23,256 nt of DNA. It comes from an uncultured Selenomonas sp. (GTDB lineage Bacteria; Bacillota; Negativicutes; Selenomonadales; Selenomonadaceae). The position numbers were made by a program, and so were the translations under genes. Within the stretch, counting starts at the first letter, position 1, and each line of letters starts with the position of its first letter. The stretch covers positions 1 through 23,256 of the forward strand of contig CALIBA010000077.1 in NCBI GenBank assembly GCA_938045435.1, read 5' to 3'. Under the pieces are notes generated by a model. The model worked only from the letters and a program-made list of their open reading frames with translations, made no database searches and was not told where the DNA came from. This document shows positions 7,327 to 14,492 of this stretch, piece after piece.

Positions 7327-7773
7327 ATGACCTGTACAGAAGAATATCGGGAACATATCGAGTACACTTTCCATGCCTTTTGCAAAGTCGTTATCCGAAA
7401 TGCAACGATCAACGCAGCGAGGACACGGAGCAGGAAGCACAAAAGAGAAATATCCCTTGAATACCTCACAGACGAAAAGCACTACCCTTTAGGCACGACA
7501 GATGAATATTTCCAAGCCCCGGAGCCGGACGAGGAATACATACTTACCCTTTGCGGCGATACGGTCATTTTCAGCAGCGGTTTACTTGCGGAAGCCCTGT
7601 CACGGCTGGACGAACGGGAGCGGGAAATGATTTACCTGTCCTTTTTCAAGCGTATTCCACAGCACGAAATTGGCAGACAGTACGGGCGCAGCCGCAGCAC
7701 AGCGGGCTACCATATCCGAAAAGCCCTACGGCAGCTCCAAGCGGAAATGGAGGGAATGGCATATGAGAAATAA
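7327..7773 (+). CDS. Sigma-70-like small transcription factor of mobile element
   Basis: This 148-residue protein has a C-terminal sigma region 4-like helix-turn-helix (LSRLDEREREMIYLSFFKRIPQHEIGRQYGRSRSTAGYHIRKAL). The N-terminal part is basic (NAARTRSRKHKREISLEYL). It lacks a normal region 2, which is usual for the short sigma-like proteins of Tn916/Tn1549-type elements, where they are thought to control transfer or excision genes. The purine-rich AAAGGGGG at about 7312-7319 precedes the ATG by about eight bases. The end overlaps the next gene by 11 bases. Confidence 0.8.
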   Translation: MTCTEEYREHIEYTFHAFCKVVIRNATINAARTRSRKHKREISLEYLTDEKHYPLGTTDEYFQAPEPDEEYILTLCGDTVIFSSGLLAEALSRLDEREREMIYLSFFKRIPQHEIGRQYGRSRSTAGYHIRKALRQLQAEMEGMAYEK

Positions 7774-7966
7774 TAGGCTTCTCCCCTATGAAACAATCGT
7801 CCAAGCCGCCAGCGGGGAGCCGGAAGCGGTGGGAACTGTATTGCAGTATTACCGCCGCCGCATACAATGTGCCGCCCGTGTGAATGGACGGGTAGACCAA
7901 GATACAGAGGACTACATCACCCAGACGCTTCTCACAGCTATTTTCAAGTTCCGCTTTGGGAGATAG
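7763..7966 (+). CDS. Small helix-turn-helix-type conserved protein (67 aa)
   Basis: It starts at the ATG overlapping the end of the sigma-like gene, so the pair is translationally coupled. The sequence runs from MRNNRLLPYETIVQAASGEPEAV to TLLTAIFKFRFGR, a short family that regularly follows the sigma-like gene in Clostridia conjugative elements and is often labelled helix-turn-helix. In related elements an excisionase and tyrosine integrase follow; here a terminator and the oriT-like block follow. Its function is unknown. Confidence 0.75.
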   Translation: MRNNRLLPYETIVQAASGEPEAVGTVLQYYRRRIQCAARVNGRVDQDTEDYITQTLLTAIFKFRFGR

Positions 7967-8011
7967 CCCTACCGCCTACAACTGAATAACCGCCGCTTCG
8001 CCGGCAACCAG

Positions 8012-8050
8012 AAAGCAGTAAATCTATTCAACAGATTTGCTGCTTTTTTT
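8012..8050 (+). terminator. Rho-independent terminator after sigma/HTH genes
   Basis: AAAGCAGTAAATCT (8012-8025) pairs with AGATTTGCTGCTTT (8033-8046), with one wobble pair and a 7-base loop, and runs into TTTTTTT ending at 8050. Confidence 0.85.
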
Positions 8051-8178
8051 CGTTCCTGTTTGGCATTTTTGAAAATCCCCAGTATGAAAAAACAAAAGGG
8101 AAAATAGCCGCCGCAGTTGGCAAAATCCCTTACTTATCCGTAGAGGGTATCAAAGAAAAAAATACTGCCATTGTCCGC

Positions 8179-8298
8179 CTATTCCGGCTTGCGTGGTGTT
8201 GTAGGGAATAGAGGGGAAATTCTAAAAATCTCCGTCCATTTTGCTTTGCGTGGTGTTGTAGGTAGTGAAAGGAAAATTTTCAAGATAAGCCGGAATAG
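8179..8298. other. Candidate oriT: direct repeats flanked by inverted repeats
   Basis: A 17-base direct repeat containing GCGTGGTGTTGTAGG occurs at 8189-8205 and 8246-8262, 57 bases apart. The block is bounded by a perfect 12-base inverted repeat, CTATTCCGGCTT (8179-8190) and AAGCCGGAATAG (8287-8298). It sits in the 533-base noncoding stretch 7967-8499 directly upstream of mobC and the relaxase, where the transfer origin of such elements normally lies. The nick site cannot be assigned by eye. Confidence 0.65.
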
Positions 8299-8499
8299 CG
8301 GGTAGCAAAGCCCTTTTGAAACGTTTTGTTAGCGGAAAGGACGGGAGCCGGGGAACGCCGGAGTTTTTCAGAGCAAGATTCTACCGAGGTGCCAAAATTC
8401 GCTCTCCGCTTATTTTTGCCCCTGCGGGAATCTTGTTGGGGAGTGCCTTCCCCAAACCCTGCTATGCGCCCTGTCGGGCGAGAAAGGAGGTCACAGACC

Positions 8500-8898
8500 A
8501 TGCGAAAGAAATACAATACGCCCCACCGCCGTCATGTGGTAAAGACCCGCATGACCGATGAAGAATACGCCGACTTCACCGGGCGGCTGGCGGCTTATGA
8601 AATCAGCCAGTCCGAGTTTATCCGGCAAGCCATACGGAAAGCGACCATACGCCCCATTGTCACCGTTTCCCCGGTCAATGACGGGCTGCTTGCCGCCCTC
8701 TCCAAGCTCACGGCAGAGTACGGGAAAATCGGCGGCAACTTAAACCAGATTGCCCGGAGCCTGAACGAATACGGAAGCCCCTACCGGGGGCTGGAAAAGG
8801 AAGTGCGGGGAGCCGCCGCCGACCTTGCCGCCTTGAAGTTTGAAGTCTTGCAGAAAGTAGGTGAAGCCGTTGGCGATACTCAAACATATCAGCTCTAA
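8500..8898 (+). CDS. mobC: MobC-type relaxosome accessory protein
   Basis: The protein is 132 residues. AAAGGAGG at 8483-8490 lies nine bases before the ATG, so the in-frame upstream extension is not used. A ribbon-helix-helix-like N-terminal part (VKTRMTDEEYADFTGRLAAYEISQSEFIRQAI) is followed by the MobC signature GKIGGNLNQIARSLNEYG. Such proteins bind oriT DNA and help the relaxase nick it. The end overlaps the relaxase start by 29 bases, indicating coupled translation. Confidence 0.9.
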   Translation: MRKKYNTPHRRHVVKTRMTDEEYADFTGRLAAYEISQSEFIRQAIRKATIRPIVTVSPVNDGLLAALSKLTAEYGKIGGNLNQIARSLNEYGSPYRGLEKEVRGAAADLAALKFEVLQKVGEAVGDTQTYQL

Positions 8899-10492
8899 AA
8901 ATGCCAACTACGGGGACGCTGAAAAATACCTCACATTCGAGCATGACGAGTTTACCATGAAGCCCACCCTTGACGCAGACGGGCGGCTCATACCGAGGGT
9001 AGACTACCGCATATCCTCTCTGAATTGTGGCGGGGAGGATTTTGCCGTTGCCTGTATGCGCTCCAATCTCCGCTACGGCAAGAACCAGAAACGGGAGGAC
9101 GTAAAGAGCCACCACTACATCATCAGCTTTGACCCACGGGACGGCCCGGACAACGGCTTGACCGTTGATCGGGCGCAGGAGCTGGGCGAGAAGTTCTGCG
9201 CCGAGCATTTCCCCGGACACCAGGCCCTTGTCTGCACCCACCCGGACGGACACAGCCACACCGAAAATATCCATGTGCATATCGTCATTAACAGTCTGCG
9301 GATTGCGGAGGTTCCCATGCTGCCCCACATGGACAGGCCAGCGGACAGGAAAGCAGGCTGCAAGCACCGCTGTACGGACGCAGCTATGAACTATCTGAAA
9401 GCCGAAGTCATGGAGATGTGCCACAGCGAGGGGCTTTACCAGATAGACCTTTTGAACGGCAGCAAAGAACGCATTACCGAGCGTGAGTATTGGGCGCAGA
9501 AGAAAGGACAGGCTGCCCTTGACAGAGCCAACGCCCCTATTGCTGCGGACGGTATCGCGCCCCGGCAGACCAAGTTTGAAACGGATAAGGCGAAGCTGCG
9601 CCGGACTATCCGGGAAGCCCTTGCCGCTGCTTCCGGCTTTGATGAGTTTGCCGCCCTGCTTCTCCGGCATGGTGTGACCGTCAAGGAGAGCCGGGGGCGG
9701 CTAAGTTACCTCACGCCGGACAGGACGAAGCCAATTACCGCCCGGAAGCTGGGGGACGATTTTGACCGGGCTGCTGTCCTCTCCGTTTTGGAGCAGAACG
9801 CCGCCAGAGCCGCCGAAAAACCCGCAGCCATAGCGGAATACCCCGGCAGTATCAAAGACCGCTTACGGACGAAAAAAGAAGCGAAAAACGCCCCGAACAA
9901 TGACGCTGTACAGCGCATGGTAGACATAGCCGCCAAGCGAGCCGAGGGGAAAGGACGGGGCTATGAGAAGTGGGCGACCATGCACAACCTCAAACAGATG
10001 TCGGCTACCCTCATGCTCTACCAGCAGTATGGCTTTTCTTCCCCGGACGAGCTGGACGCTGCCATTTCCGCAGCCAACACCGCCACGCAGGAGAGCCTTG
10101 CCGGACTGAAAGGGCTGGAAGCCGCTATCCGGGAGAAAAAGGAATTGCAGCGCAACCTTTTGGGCTATATCGGCACGAAGCCCGCCCGTGACGGTCTGAA
10201 AGCGCAGAAATCGGAGAAAGCCCGGAGAGCCTACCGGGAACAGCACGAAAGCGATTTTATCATAGCGGACACAGCCGCCCGTTATTTCCGGGAGCATGGA
10301 ATAACCAAGCTGCCAGCCAGCAAAGCCCTGCAAAGGGAGATTGAGCAGCTTACCGTCCAGAAGAACGCCGGATATAACGACTACCGGGAGAAACGCCAGC
10401 GGGCGCAGGAGCTTCAGACAGTCAGACGCAATATCGACCAGATTTTAAGGGGCGCACCGAGCCAGCAGAAAAAGCGTGAACAGGAGCGTTAA
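8870..10492 (+). CDS. MOBP-type relaxase / mobilization nuclease
   Basis: The relaxase nicks oriT and leads single-stranded transfer. From the upstream in-frame GTG at 8861 the motifs are: NANYGDAEKY near the start (Tyr candidates at about 17 and 23), SHHYIISF (about 83-90) and the histidine cluster HTENIHVHIVIN (133-144) that holds the metal. This is the Relaxase/PF03432 layout of Tn1549-type elements. The TTG at 8870 is chosen because AGGTGA (8859-8864) precedes it and the protein then begins MAILKHISS, as is usual in the family; GTG at 8861 is the alternative. The C-terminal half is highly charged and helical. Confidence 0.92.
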   Translation: MAILKHISSKNANYGDAEKYLTFEHDEFTMKPTLDADGRLIPRVDYRISSLNCGGEDFAVACMRSNLRYGKNQKREDVKSHHYIISFDPRDGPDNGLTVDRAQELGEKFCAEHFPGHQALVCTHPDGHSHTENIHVHIVINSLRIAEVPMLPHMDRPADRKAGCKHRCTDAAMNYLKAEVMEMCHSEGLYQIDLLNGSKERITEREYWAQKKGQAALDRANAPIAADGIAPRQTKFETDKAKLRRTIREALAAASGFDEFAALLLRHGVTVKESRGRLSYLTPDRTKPITARKLGDDFDRAAVLSVLEQNAARAAEKPAAIAEYPGSIKDRLRTKKEAKNAPNNDAVQRMVDIAAKRAEGKGRGYEKWATMHNLKQMSATLMLYQQYGFSSPDELDAAISAANTATQESLAGLKGLEAAIREKKELQRNLLGYIGTKPARDGLKAQKSEKARRAYREQHESDFIIADTAARYFREHGITKLPASKALQREIEQLTVQKNAGYNDYREKRQRAQELQTVRRNIDQILRGAPSQQKKREQER

Positions 10493-10503
10493 AGACCGCC
10501 CCG

Positions 10504-10629
10504 AAATGATACCGAAACCCTACAAAAATACAGGTATGATATGAACCCTTACCGCAATACTCCCCGACTTCCAAACGGGGCTTACAGGGCAGAAAAAGCC
10601 CGAAAATGATACCGAGAACATACAGAAAA
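10504..10629 (+). repeat. Direct repeats exactly 100 bases apart downstream of relaxase
   Basis: AAATGATACCGA occurs at 10504-10515 and 10604-10615, each followed by a similar stretch (AAC/TAC then AAAAAT-like). Between them CCCCG (10562-10566) pairs with CGGGG (10576-10580). CCTATC/GATAGG follows near 10634-10655 and shares GATAGGAACGGCA with the hairpin after the TnpX-type gene. The intergenic gap 10493-10678 holds no gene. A role as a binding site or replication origin is possible because replisome-organizer and DnaC-like genes follow. Confidence 0.55.
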
Positions 10630-10678
10630 TGCCCCCTATCCCGCTACACCGATAGGAACGGCAGAAAGGAGCTTACCA

Positions 10679-10870
10679 TTGCCGAGAATGAGCAAGAAGC
10701 GGCGGCTGGAATGGTCTTTCTTCCTCAACCACCGCAACCGTATCACTTACAACGACCTATGCCGGGGCTGCACCCGTGACTGCAAACAGAGCTTCCGGGC
10801 GGTTATCATACTATGCCCTCGCTATTATTCCAAACGCTGGAAAAAGGAGGACGCAGCCTATGGCAGATAA
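10679..10870 (+). CDS. Small cysteine-rich conserved protein of mobile elements
   Basis: The 63-residue frame starts at TTG with AGGAG at 10667-10671, seven bases upstream; ATG at 10688 is the alternative but is too far from the site. It is basic, with MSKKRRLEWSFFLNHRNRITYN and then CRGC, DCKQSFRA and a final cysteine, suggesting a metal-binding knuckle. Small proteins of this kind recur between relaxase and replication-initiation genes in Clostridia mobile elements. The function is unknown. The end overlaps the next gene by 11 bases. Confidence 0.65.
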   Translation: MPRMSKKRRLEWSFFLNHRNRITYNDLCRGCTRDCKQSFRAVIILCPRYYSKRWKKEDAAYGR

Positions 10871-11618
10871 CCGCAAATATTACTACCTCAAGCTGAAAGA
10901 GAGCTATTTTGACGATGATGCAATCGTTCTGCTGGAAAGTATGCAGGACGGCGTTATCTATTCCAACATTCTCTTGAAGCTGTACTTGAAATCGCTGAAA
11001 AACGGCGGGAAATTGCAGCTTGACGAGAATATCCCCTACACCGCCCAGATGATTGCGACCATTACCCGCCAGCAGGTAGGTACCGTAGAGAGAGCTTTGA
11101 AAATCTTTATGAAGCTGGGGCTTGTGGAGCCTTTGCCAAGCGGCGCACTCTACATGAGCAACATTGAGCTTTTAATCGGCCAGTCCTCTACCGAGGGGGA
11201 GCGCAAGCGCAGGGCGCGGCTGGCTTTGCAGGAACAAAAAGCCCTGCCGCAGACAGGGGCGGACAAATGTCCACCATATCGAGCGGACATTTGTCCACCA
11301 GAGATAGAGATAGAGAAAGAGATAGATATAGAAATAGAAAAAGAGAGAGAGTTAGAAACGGGACACCCCGCCCCCGCCGCCTATGGCAGATACCACAATG
11401 TCATTCTTTCCGATACGGAGCTTGACGGGCTGAAAACAGAGCTTCCCGGCAAGTGGGAGTATTACATTGACCGCCTATCCTGCCATATCGCTTCCAGCGG
11501 GAGGAAATACAAGAGCCATGCAGCCACGATTTTCAAGTGGGCGCAGGAGGACGCAGCCAAGAAAGCCCCGAAAAAGGGCATACCCGATTATACCTGTAAG
11601 GAGGGCGAGAGCTTATGA
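10860..11618 (+). CDS. Phage-type replisome organizer N-terminal domain protein
   Basis: The start is ATG 10860, with AAGGAGG at 10844-10850 nine bases before; the frame is open further upstream but that part overlaps the previous gene. Residues 1-120 (MADNRKYYYLKLKESYFDDDAIVLLESM, YSNILLKLYLKSL, IPYTAQMIATITRQQVGTVERALKIF) match the winged-helix replisome organizer domain that binds origin DNA. A very acidic and basic repeat (EIEIEKEIDIEIEKE) from the purine-rich tract near 11300-11352 links it to a C-terminal helical part. It is followed with a 4-base overlap by a DnaC-like loader, so the pair probably starts replication of the excised circle. Confidence 0.85.
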   Translation: MADNRKYYYLKLKESYFDDDAIVLLESMQDGVIYSNILLKLYLKSLKNGGKLQLDENIPYTAQMIATITRQQVGTVERALKIFMKLGLVEPLPSGALYMSNIELLIGQSSTEGERKRRARLALQEQKALPQTGADKCPPYRADICPPEIEIEKEIDIEIEKERELETGHPAPAAYGRYHNVILSDTELDGLKTELPGKWEYYIDRLSCHIASSGRKYKSHAATIFKWAQEDAAKKAPKKGIPDYTCKEGESL

Positions 11619-12472
11619 CGAATGGATTTGATGAAATGATTTTGAATATGACCGACACCACGCCGGAGCCGGAGGACTACACCGGCGAGGACGGGCTTTT
11701 ATACTGCGGGAAGTGCCACAAGCCCAAAGAGGGCTATTTCCCCAAAGAAACCGCCGCATGGCTGGGGCGTGACCGCCACCCGGCAGAATGTGACTGCCAG
11801 CGGGCAGAGCGTGAGGAACGGGAAGCCGCAGAGAAACAGCGCAGTCACCTTGAAACTGTCGAGCGGTTGAAGCGGCGGGGCTTTACAGACCCGGCTATGC
11901 AGGGCTGGACGTTTGAGAACGACAACGGCAAGTGCCCGCAAATGGAACACGCCCATTTCTATGTGGAGAACTGGGAAACCATGAAAGAGCGCAACATTGG
12001 CTATCTGCTATGGGGCGGCGTTGGCACAGGCAAGAGCTATTTTGCGGGCTGTATCGCAAATGCCCTTATGGAGCGTGAAATCCCCGTGTGCATGACAAAC
12101 TTTGCATTGATATTGGGTGACCTTGCCGCCAGCTTTGAGGGCAGGAATGAATATATCTCCCGACTTTGCAGCTTCCCGCTGCTTATCCTTGACGATTTTG
12201 GAATGGAACGGGGAACGGAATACGGCTTAGAGCAGGTCTACAACGTGATTGACAGCCGTTACCGCAGCGGCAGGCCGCTGATCGTCACGACTAATCTCAC
12301 GCTGGAGGACTTGCAGCACCCGGAGGACACCGCCCACGCCCGCATTTATGACCGTCTGATTGAAATGTGTTCTCCTGTCCGCTTTACCGGGAGCAACTTC
12401 CGAAAAGCCACGGCGCAGGAGAAAATGGGACAACTGAAAAAGCTGATGAACAGAAAGGAGAGCCGCCTATGA
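11615..12472 (+). CDS. DnaC/IstB-like ATPase (helicase loader)
   Basis: The protein is 285 residues. A Cys motif lies near the N-terminus (CGKC at 31-34, CDC at 59-61), then Walker A GGVGTGKS (134-141), Walker B LLILDDFG (189-196) and a sensor-like VTTNL. This is the AAA+ helicase-loader layout of DnaC/DnaI. The ATG overlaps the replisome organizer stop by four bases, giving the classic organizer-plus-loader pair. It is likely to load the host DnaB helicase on the element's origin. Confidence 0.9.
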   Translation: MTNGFDEMILNMTDTTPEPEDYTGEDGLLYCGKCHKPKEGYFPKETAAWLGRDRHPAECDCQRAEREEREAAEKQRSHLETVERLKRRGFTDPAMQGWTFENDNGKCPQMEHAHFYVENWETMKERNIGYLLWGGVGTGKSYFAGCIANALMEREIPVCMTNFALILGDLAASFEGRNEYISRLCSFPLLILDDFGMERGTEYGLEQVYNVIDSRYRSGRPLIVTTNLTLEDLQHPEDTAHARIYDRLIEMCSPVRFTGSNFRKATAQEKMGQLKKLMNRKESRL

Positions 12473-12651
12473 CCAACACCCCAAAGAATGACCGCAGCAC
12501 CCGCCGCCCGGATTGCGTGACGGAAATCCGCATAGGTAATTCTGTCCTTGTCGTTTCCGGCTATTTCAAGCAGGACACCACCGCCACCGCCGCCGATAAA
12601 ATGCTGAAAGTGCTGGAAGCGGAAGCTGCTACACAAAAATCGGCAATTTGA
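12469..12651 (+). CDS. tnpW: Transposon-encoded protein TnpW
   Basis: The protein is 60 residues. The ATG overlaps the ATPase stop (ATGA). The sequence NDRSTRRPDCVTEIRIGNSVLVVSGYFKQD then TAADKMLKVLEAEA matches the small TnpW family found just before TnpX-type recombinases. The function is not established. The in-frame extension upstream of 12469 is an artefact of overlap with the ATPase gene. Confidence 0.85.
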   Translation: MTNTPKNDRSTRRPDCVTEIRIGNSVLVVSGYFKQDTTATAADKMLKVLEAEAATQKSAI

Positions 12652-12679
12652 CGGGACGTAAAGAAGCAGAAAGGACTGT

Positions 12680-12734
12680 ACAGCCAGCCCCGGCGTGTGG
12701 TATGATAGTCATACGGAATAGTGGGGCTGGCTGT
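12680..12734 (+). promoter_or_regulatory. Perfect nested inverted repeat before recombinase gene
   Basis: ACAGCCAGCCCC (12680-12691) pairs perfectly with GGGGCTGGCTGT (12723-12734). Inside it GTATGA (12700-12705) pairs with TCATAC (12709-12714), and TATGAT (12701-12706) resembles a -10 box. It ends just before the ribosome site of the recombinase. It could act as an operator, a folded leader or the recombinase binding site. Confidence 0.6.
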
Positions 12735-12751
12735 CGGAAATGGAGGACACT

Positions 12752-14362
12752 ATGTTAAGACAGACCACCCGAAACCTTATTACCGCCCTTTATCCGAGAT
12801 TATCCCACGAGGACGAGCTGCAAGGTGAGAGCAATTCTATTTCAAACCAGAAGCGTATTCTTGAAACCTATGCGAAGCAGAACGGCTTTTCCAATCTGCA
12901 ATGGTACACAGATGACGGTTATTCTGGGGCGAACTTCCAAAGACCCGGTTTTCAAGCCATGCTTGCGGACATTGAAGCCGGAAAAGTCGGCACCGTTATC
13001 GTCAAGGATATGTCACGGTTAGGGCGAAACTATCTGCAAGTGGGAATGTATACGGAAATGATTTTCCCACAGAAAGGCGTCCGCTTTATCGCTATCAATG
13101 ACGGAGTGGACAGCGCACAGGGCGACAATGATTTTGCCCCTCTGCGGAACATTTTTAACGAATGGCTGGTGAGAGATACGAGCAAGAAAATCAAAGCAGT
13201 AAAACGGTCTAAGGGTATGAGCGGGAAGCCCGTCACGAGCAAACCCGTATACGGCTACTTTATGGACGAGGACGAAAATTTTATCATTGACGGGGAAGCC
13301 GCCCCTGTTGTGCGGCAGATTTACAGCTTGTGCCTTGCCGGGAACGGGCCGACCAAGATAGCCCGTATGCTCACAGAGCAGGAGATCCCCACGCCGGGAA
13401 CGCTGGAATACCGTCGGACGGGAAGCACCCGCCGCTACCACCCCGGCTATGAGTGCAAGTGGGCGACCAATACCGTGGTACATATCCTTGAAAACAGGGA
13501 GTACACGGGCTGTCTGGTAAACTTCAAGACGGAGAAGCCGTCCTACAAGACCAAGCACAGCGTAGAGAACCCCATTGAGAAACAGGCGATTTTCGAGAAC
13601 CACCATGAGCCTATCATTGACACCCAGATGTGGGAGCGTGTGCAGGAGTTACGCAAGCAGCGCAAACGCCCGAACCGCTATGATGAAGTGGGCTTATTCT
13701 CCGGCATACTCTTTTGTGCCGACTGCGGCAGCGTCCTTTACCAGCAGCGTTACCAGAACGCCACCCGCAAGCAGGATTGTTATATCTGCGGGAGCTACAA
13801 GAAGCGTACCCGTGACTGTACGGCGCACTTTATCCGCACCGACCTGTTGACCGCCGGAGTGACCGACAATCTGCGGAAAGTCACCAGCTATGCAGCGAAG
13901 CACGAAGCCCGGTTTATGAAGCTGCTGATCGAGCAGAACGAGGACGGGGGCAAGCGCAGGAACGCCGCAAGGAAAAAGAAGCTGGAAGCCGCCGAGAAGC
14001 GTATCAGCGAGTTATCCGCTATCTTCAAGCGGCTGTATGAGGACAGCGTGACCGGGCGCATTTCAGACGAGCGTTTCACGGAGCTGTCGGCAGACTATGA
14101 AGCCGAGCAGAAAGAACTGAAAGAGAGAGCCGCCGCTATCCGGGCAGAGCTTTCCAAAGCGCAGGAAGCCACGGTAAACGCAGAAAAGTTTATGAATGTT
14201 GTCCGCAAGTACACCAGCTTTGAAGAACTTACCCCTACCCTTTTGCGTGAGTTTGTGGAGAAAATCGTTGTGCATGAGTGCAGCTATGACGAGAACGGCA
14301 CACGCAGACAGGACATTGATATTTATTACTCTTTCGTTGGCAAGGTAGACCTGCCCGAATGA
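12752..14362 (+). CDS. TnpX-type large serine recombinase
   Basis: The protein is 536 residues; ATG 12752 is chosen because GGAGG at 12742-12746 lies five bases before it. The resolvase domain has YPRLSHEDE with catalytic Ser18, then DDGYSGANFQRPGF and VKDMSRLGRNYLQVG. The recombinase domain is followed by a zinc ribbon (FCADCGS, CYICGSYKKRTRDC), a coiled coil (about 400-470) and a DUF4368-like end (LREFVEKIVVHECSYDENGTRRQ). The family excises and inserts Tn4451/Tn5397-type elements, usually at GA dinucleotides. It is the last gene of the tet element and most likely its own mobility enzyme. It differs clearly in sequence from the two recombinases at 3-2722. Confidence 0.94.
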   Translation: MLRQTTRNLITALYPRLSHEDELQGESNSISNQKRILETYAKQNGFSNLQWYTDDGYSGANFQRPGFQAMLADIEAGKVGTVIVKDMSRLGRNYLQVGMYTEMIFPQKGVRFIAINDGVDSAQGDNDFAPLRNIFNEWLVRDTSKKIKAVKRSKGMSGKPVTSKPVYGYFMDEDENFIIDGEAAPVVRQIYSLCLAGNGPTKIARMLTEQEIPTPGTLEYRRTGSTRRYHPGYECKWATNTVVHILENREYTGCLVNFKTEKPSYKTKHSVENPIEKQAIFENHHEPIIDTQMWERVQELRKQRKRPNRYDEVGLFSGILFCADCGSVLYQQRYQNATRKQDCYICGSYKKRTRDCTAHFIRTDLLTAGVTDNLRKVTSYAAKHEARFMKLLIEQNEDGGKRRNAARKKKLEAAEKRISELSAIFKRLYEDSVTGRISDERFTELSADYEAEQKELKERAAAIRAELSKAQEATVNAEKFMNVVRKYTSFEELTPTLLREFVEKIVVHECSYDENGTRRQDIDIYYSFVGKVDLPE

Positions 14363-14370
14363 CCGCCCGA

Positions 14371-14419
14371 CCTATCCGGCGCAATGCGCAAACGCCGGAT
14401 AGGAACGGCAAAATTTTTT
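14371..14419 (+). terminator. Terminator-like hairpin after TnpX-type gene
   Basis: CCTATCCGGCG (14371-14381) pairs perfectly with CGCCGGATAGG (14393-14403), then AACGGCAAAA and TTTTTT by 14419. The T-run begins ten bases after the stem, so termination may be imperfect. It probably also lies close to the right end of the element. Confidence 0.65.
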
Positions 14420-14443
14420 ACACTTCTACTACTTCTTTATCAC

Positions 14444-14480
14444 ACATCAGCAAATGGTTCCGCTACAAAACATCAGCAAA
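14444..14480 (+). repeat. 11-bp direct repeat before IS30 transposase
   Basis: ACATCAGCAAA occurs at 14444-14454 and 14470-14480. The second copy runs into the ribosome site of the transposase. It may mark the junction between the tet element and the IS, or simply be internal to the IS leader. Confidence 0.5.
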
Positions 14481-14492
14481 GGAGCAATCACT

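Larger units (their letters stand above)
2836..14440. mobile_element. Mobilizable tetracycline-resistance element with TnpX-type recombinase (ends approximate)
   Basis: This unit holds cargo (kinase remnant, tet gene, XRE gene, SAM methyltransferase) and a backbone typical of Clostridia mobilizable elements related to Tn4451 and Tn1549. The backbone is sigma-like gene, HTH gene, oriT-like repeats, MobC, relaxase, replisome organizer, DnaC-like ATPase, TnpW and a DUF4368-type serine recombinase as the last gene. No type IV secretion genes are present, so transfer would need a helper. The ends are inferred: left between 2836 and about 2920, right between about 14404 and 14480. Serine recombinases of this type leave no long target duplication, and no clear terminal repeats were found. 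Confidence 0.7.

Noticed and set aside
8189..8262. CRISPR-like repeats
   Set aside because: Only two copies of the repeat exist and no cas genes are present; position beside mobC fits oriT better.
8708..9670. Long minus-strand open frame (320 codons)
   Set aside because: It lies opposite mobC and the relaxase, has no ribosome site and no recognisable domain; it is a by-product of GC-rich coding on the other strand.
9863..10333. Minus-strand open frame within the relaxase
   Set aside because: It has no domain or start site and mirrors the relaxase codons.
11296..11352. Purine-rich GA/ATA repeat tract
   Set aside because: It looks like a microsatellite but is translated as a charged linker (EIEIEKEI...) in the replisome organizer protein, common in this family.
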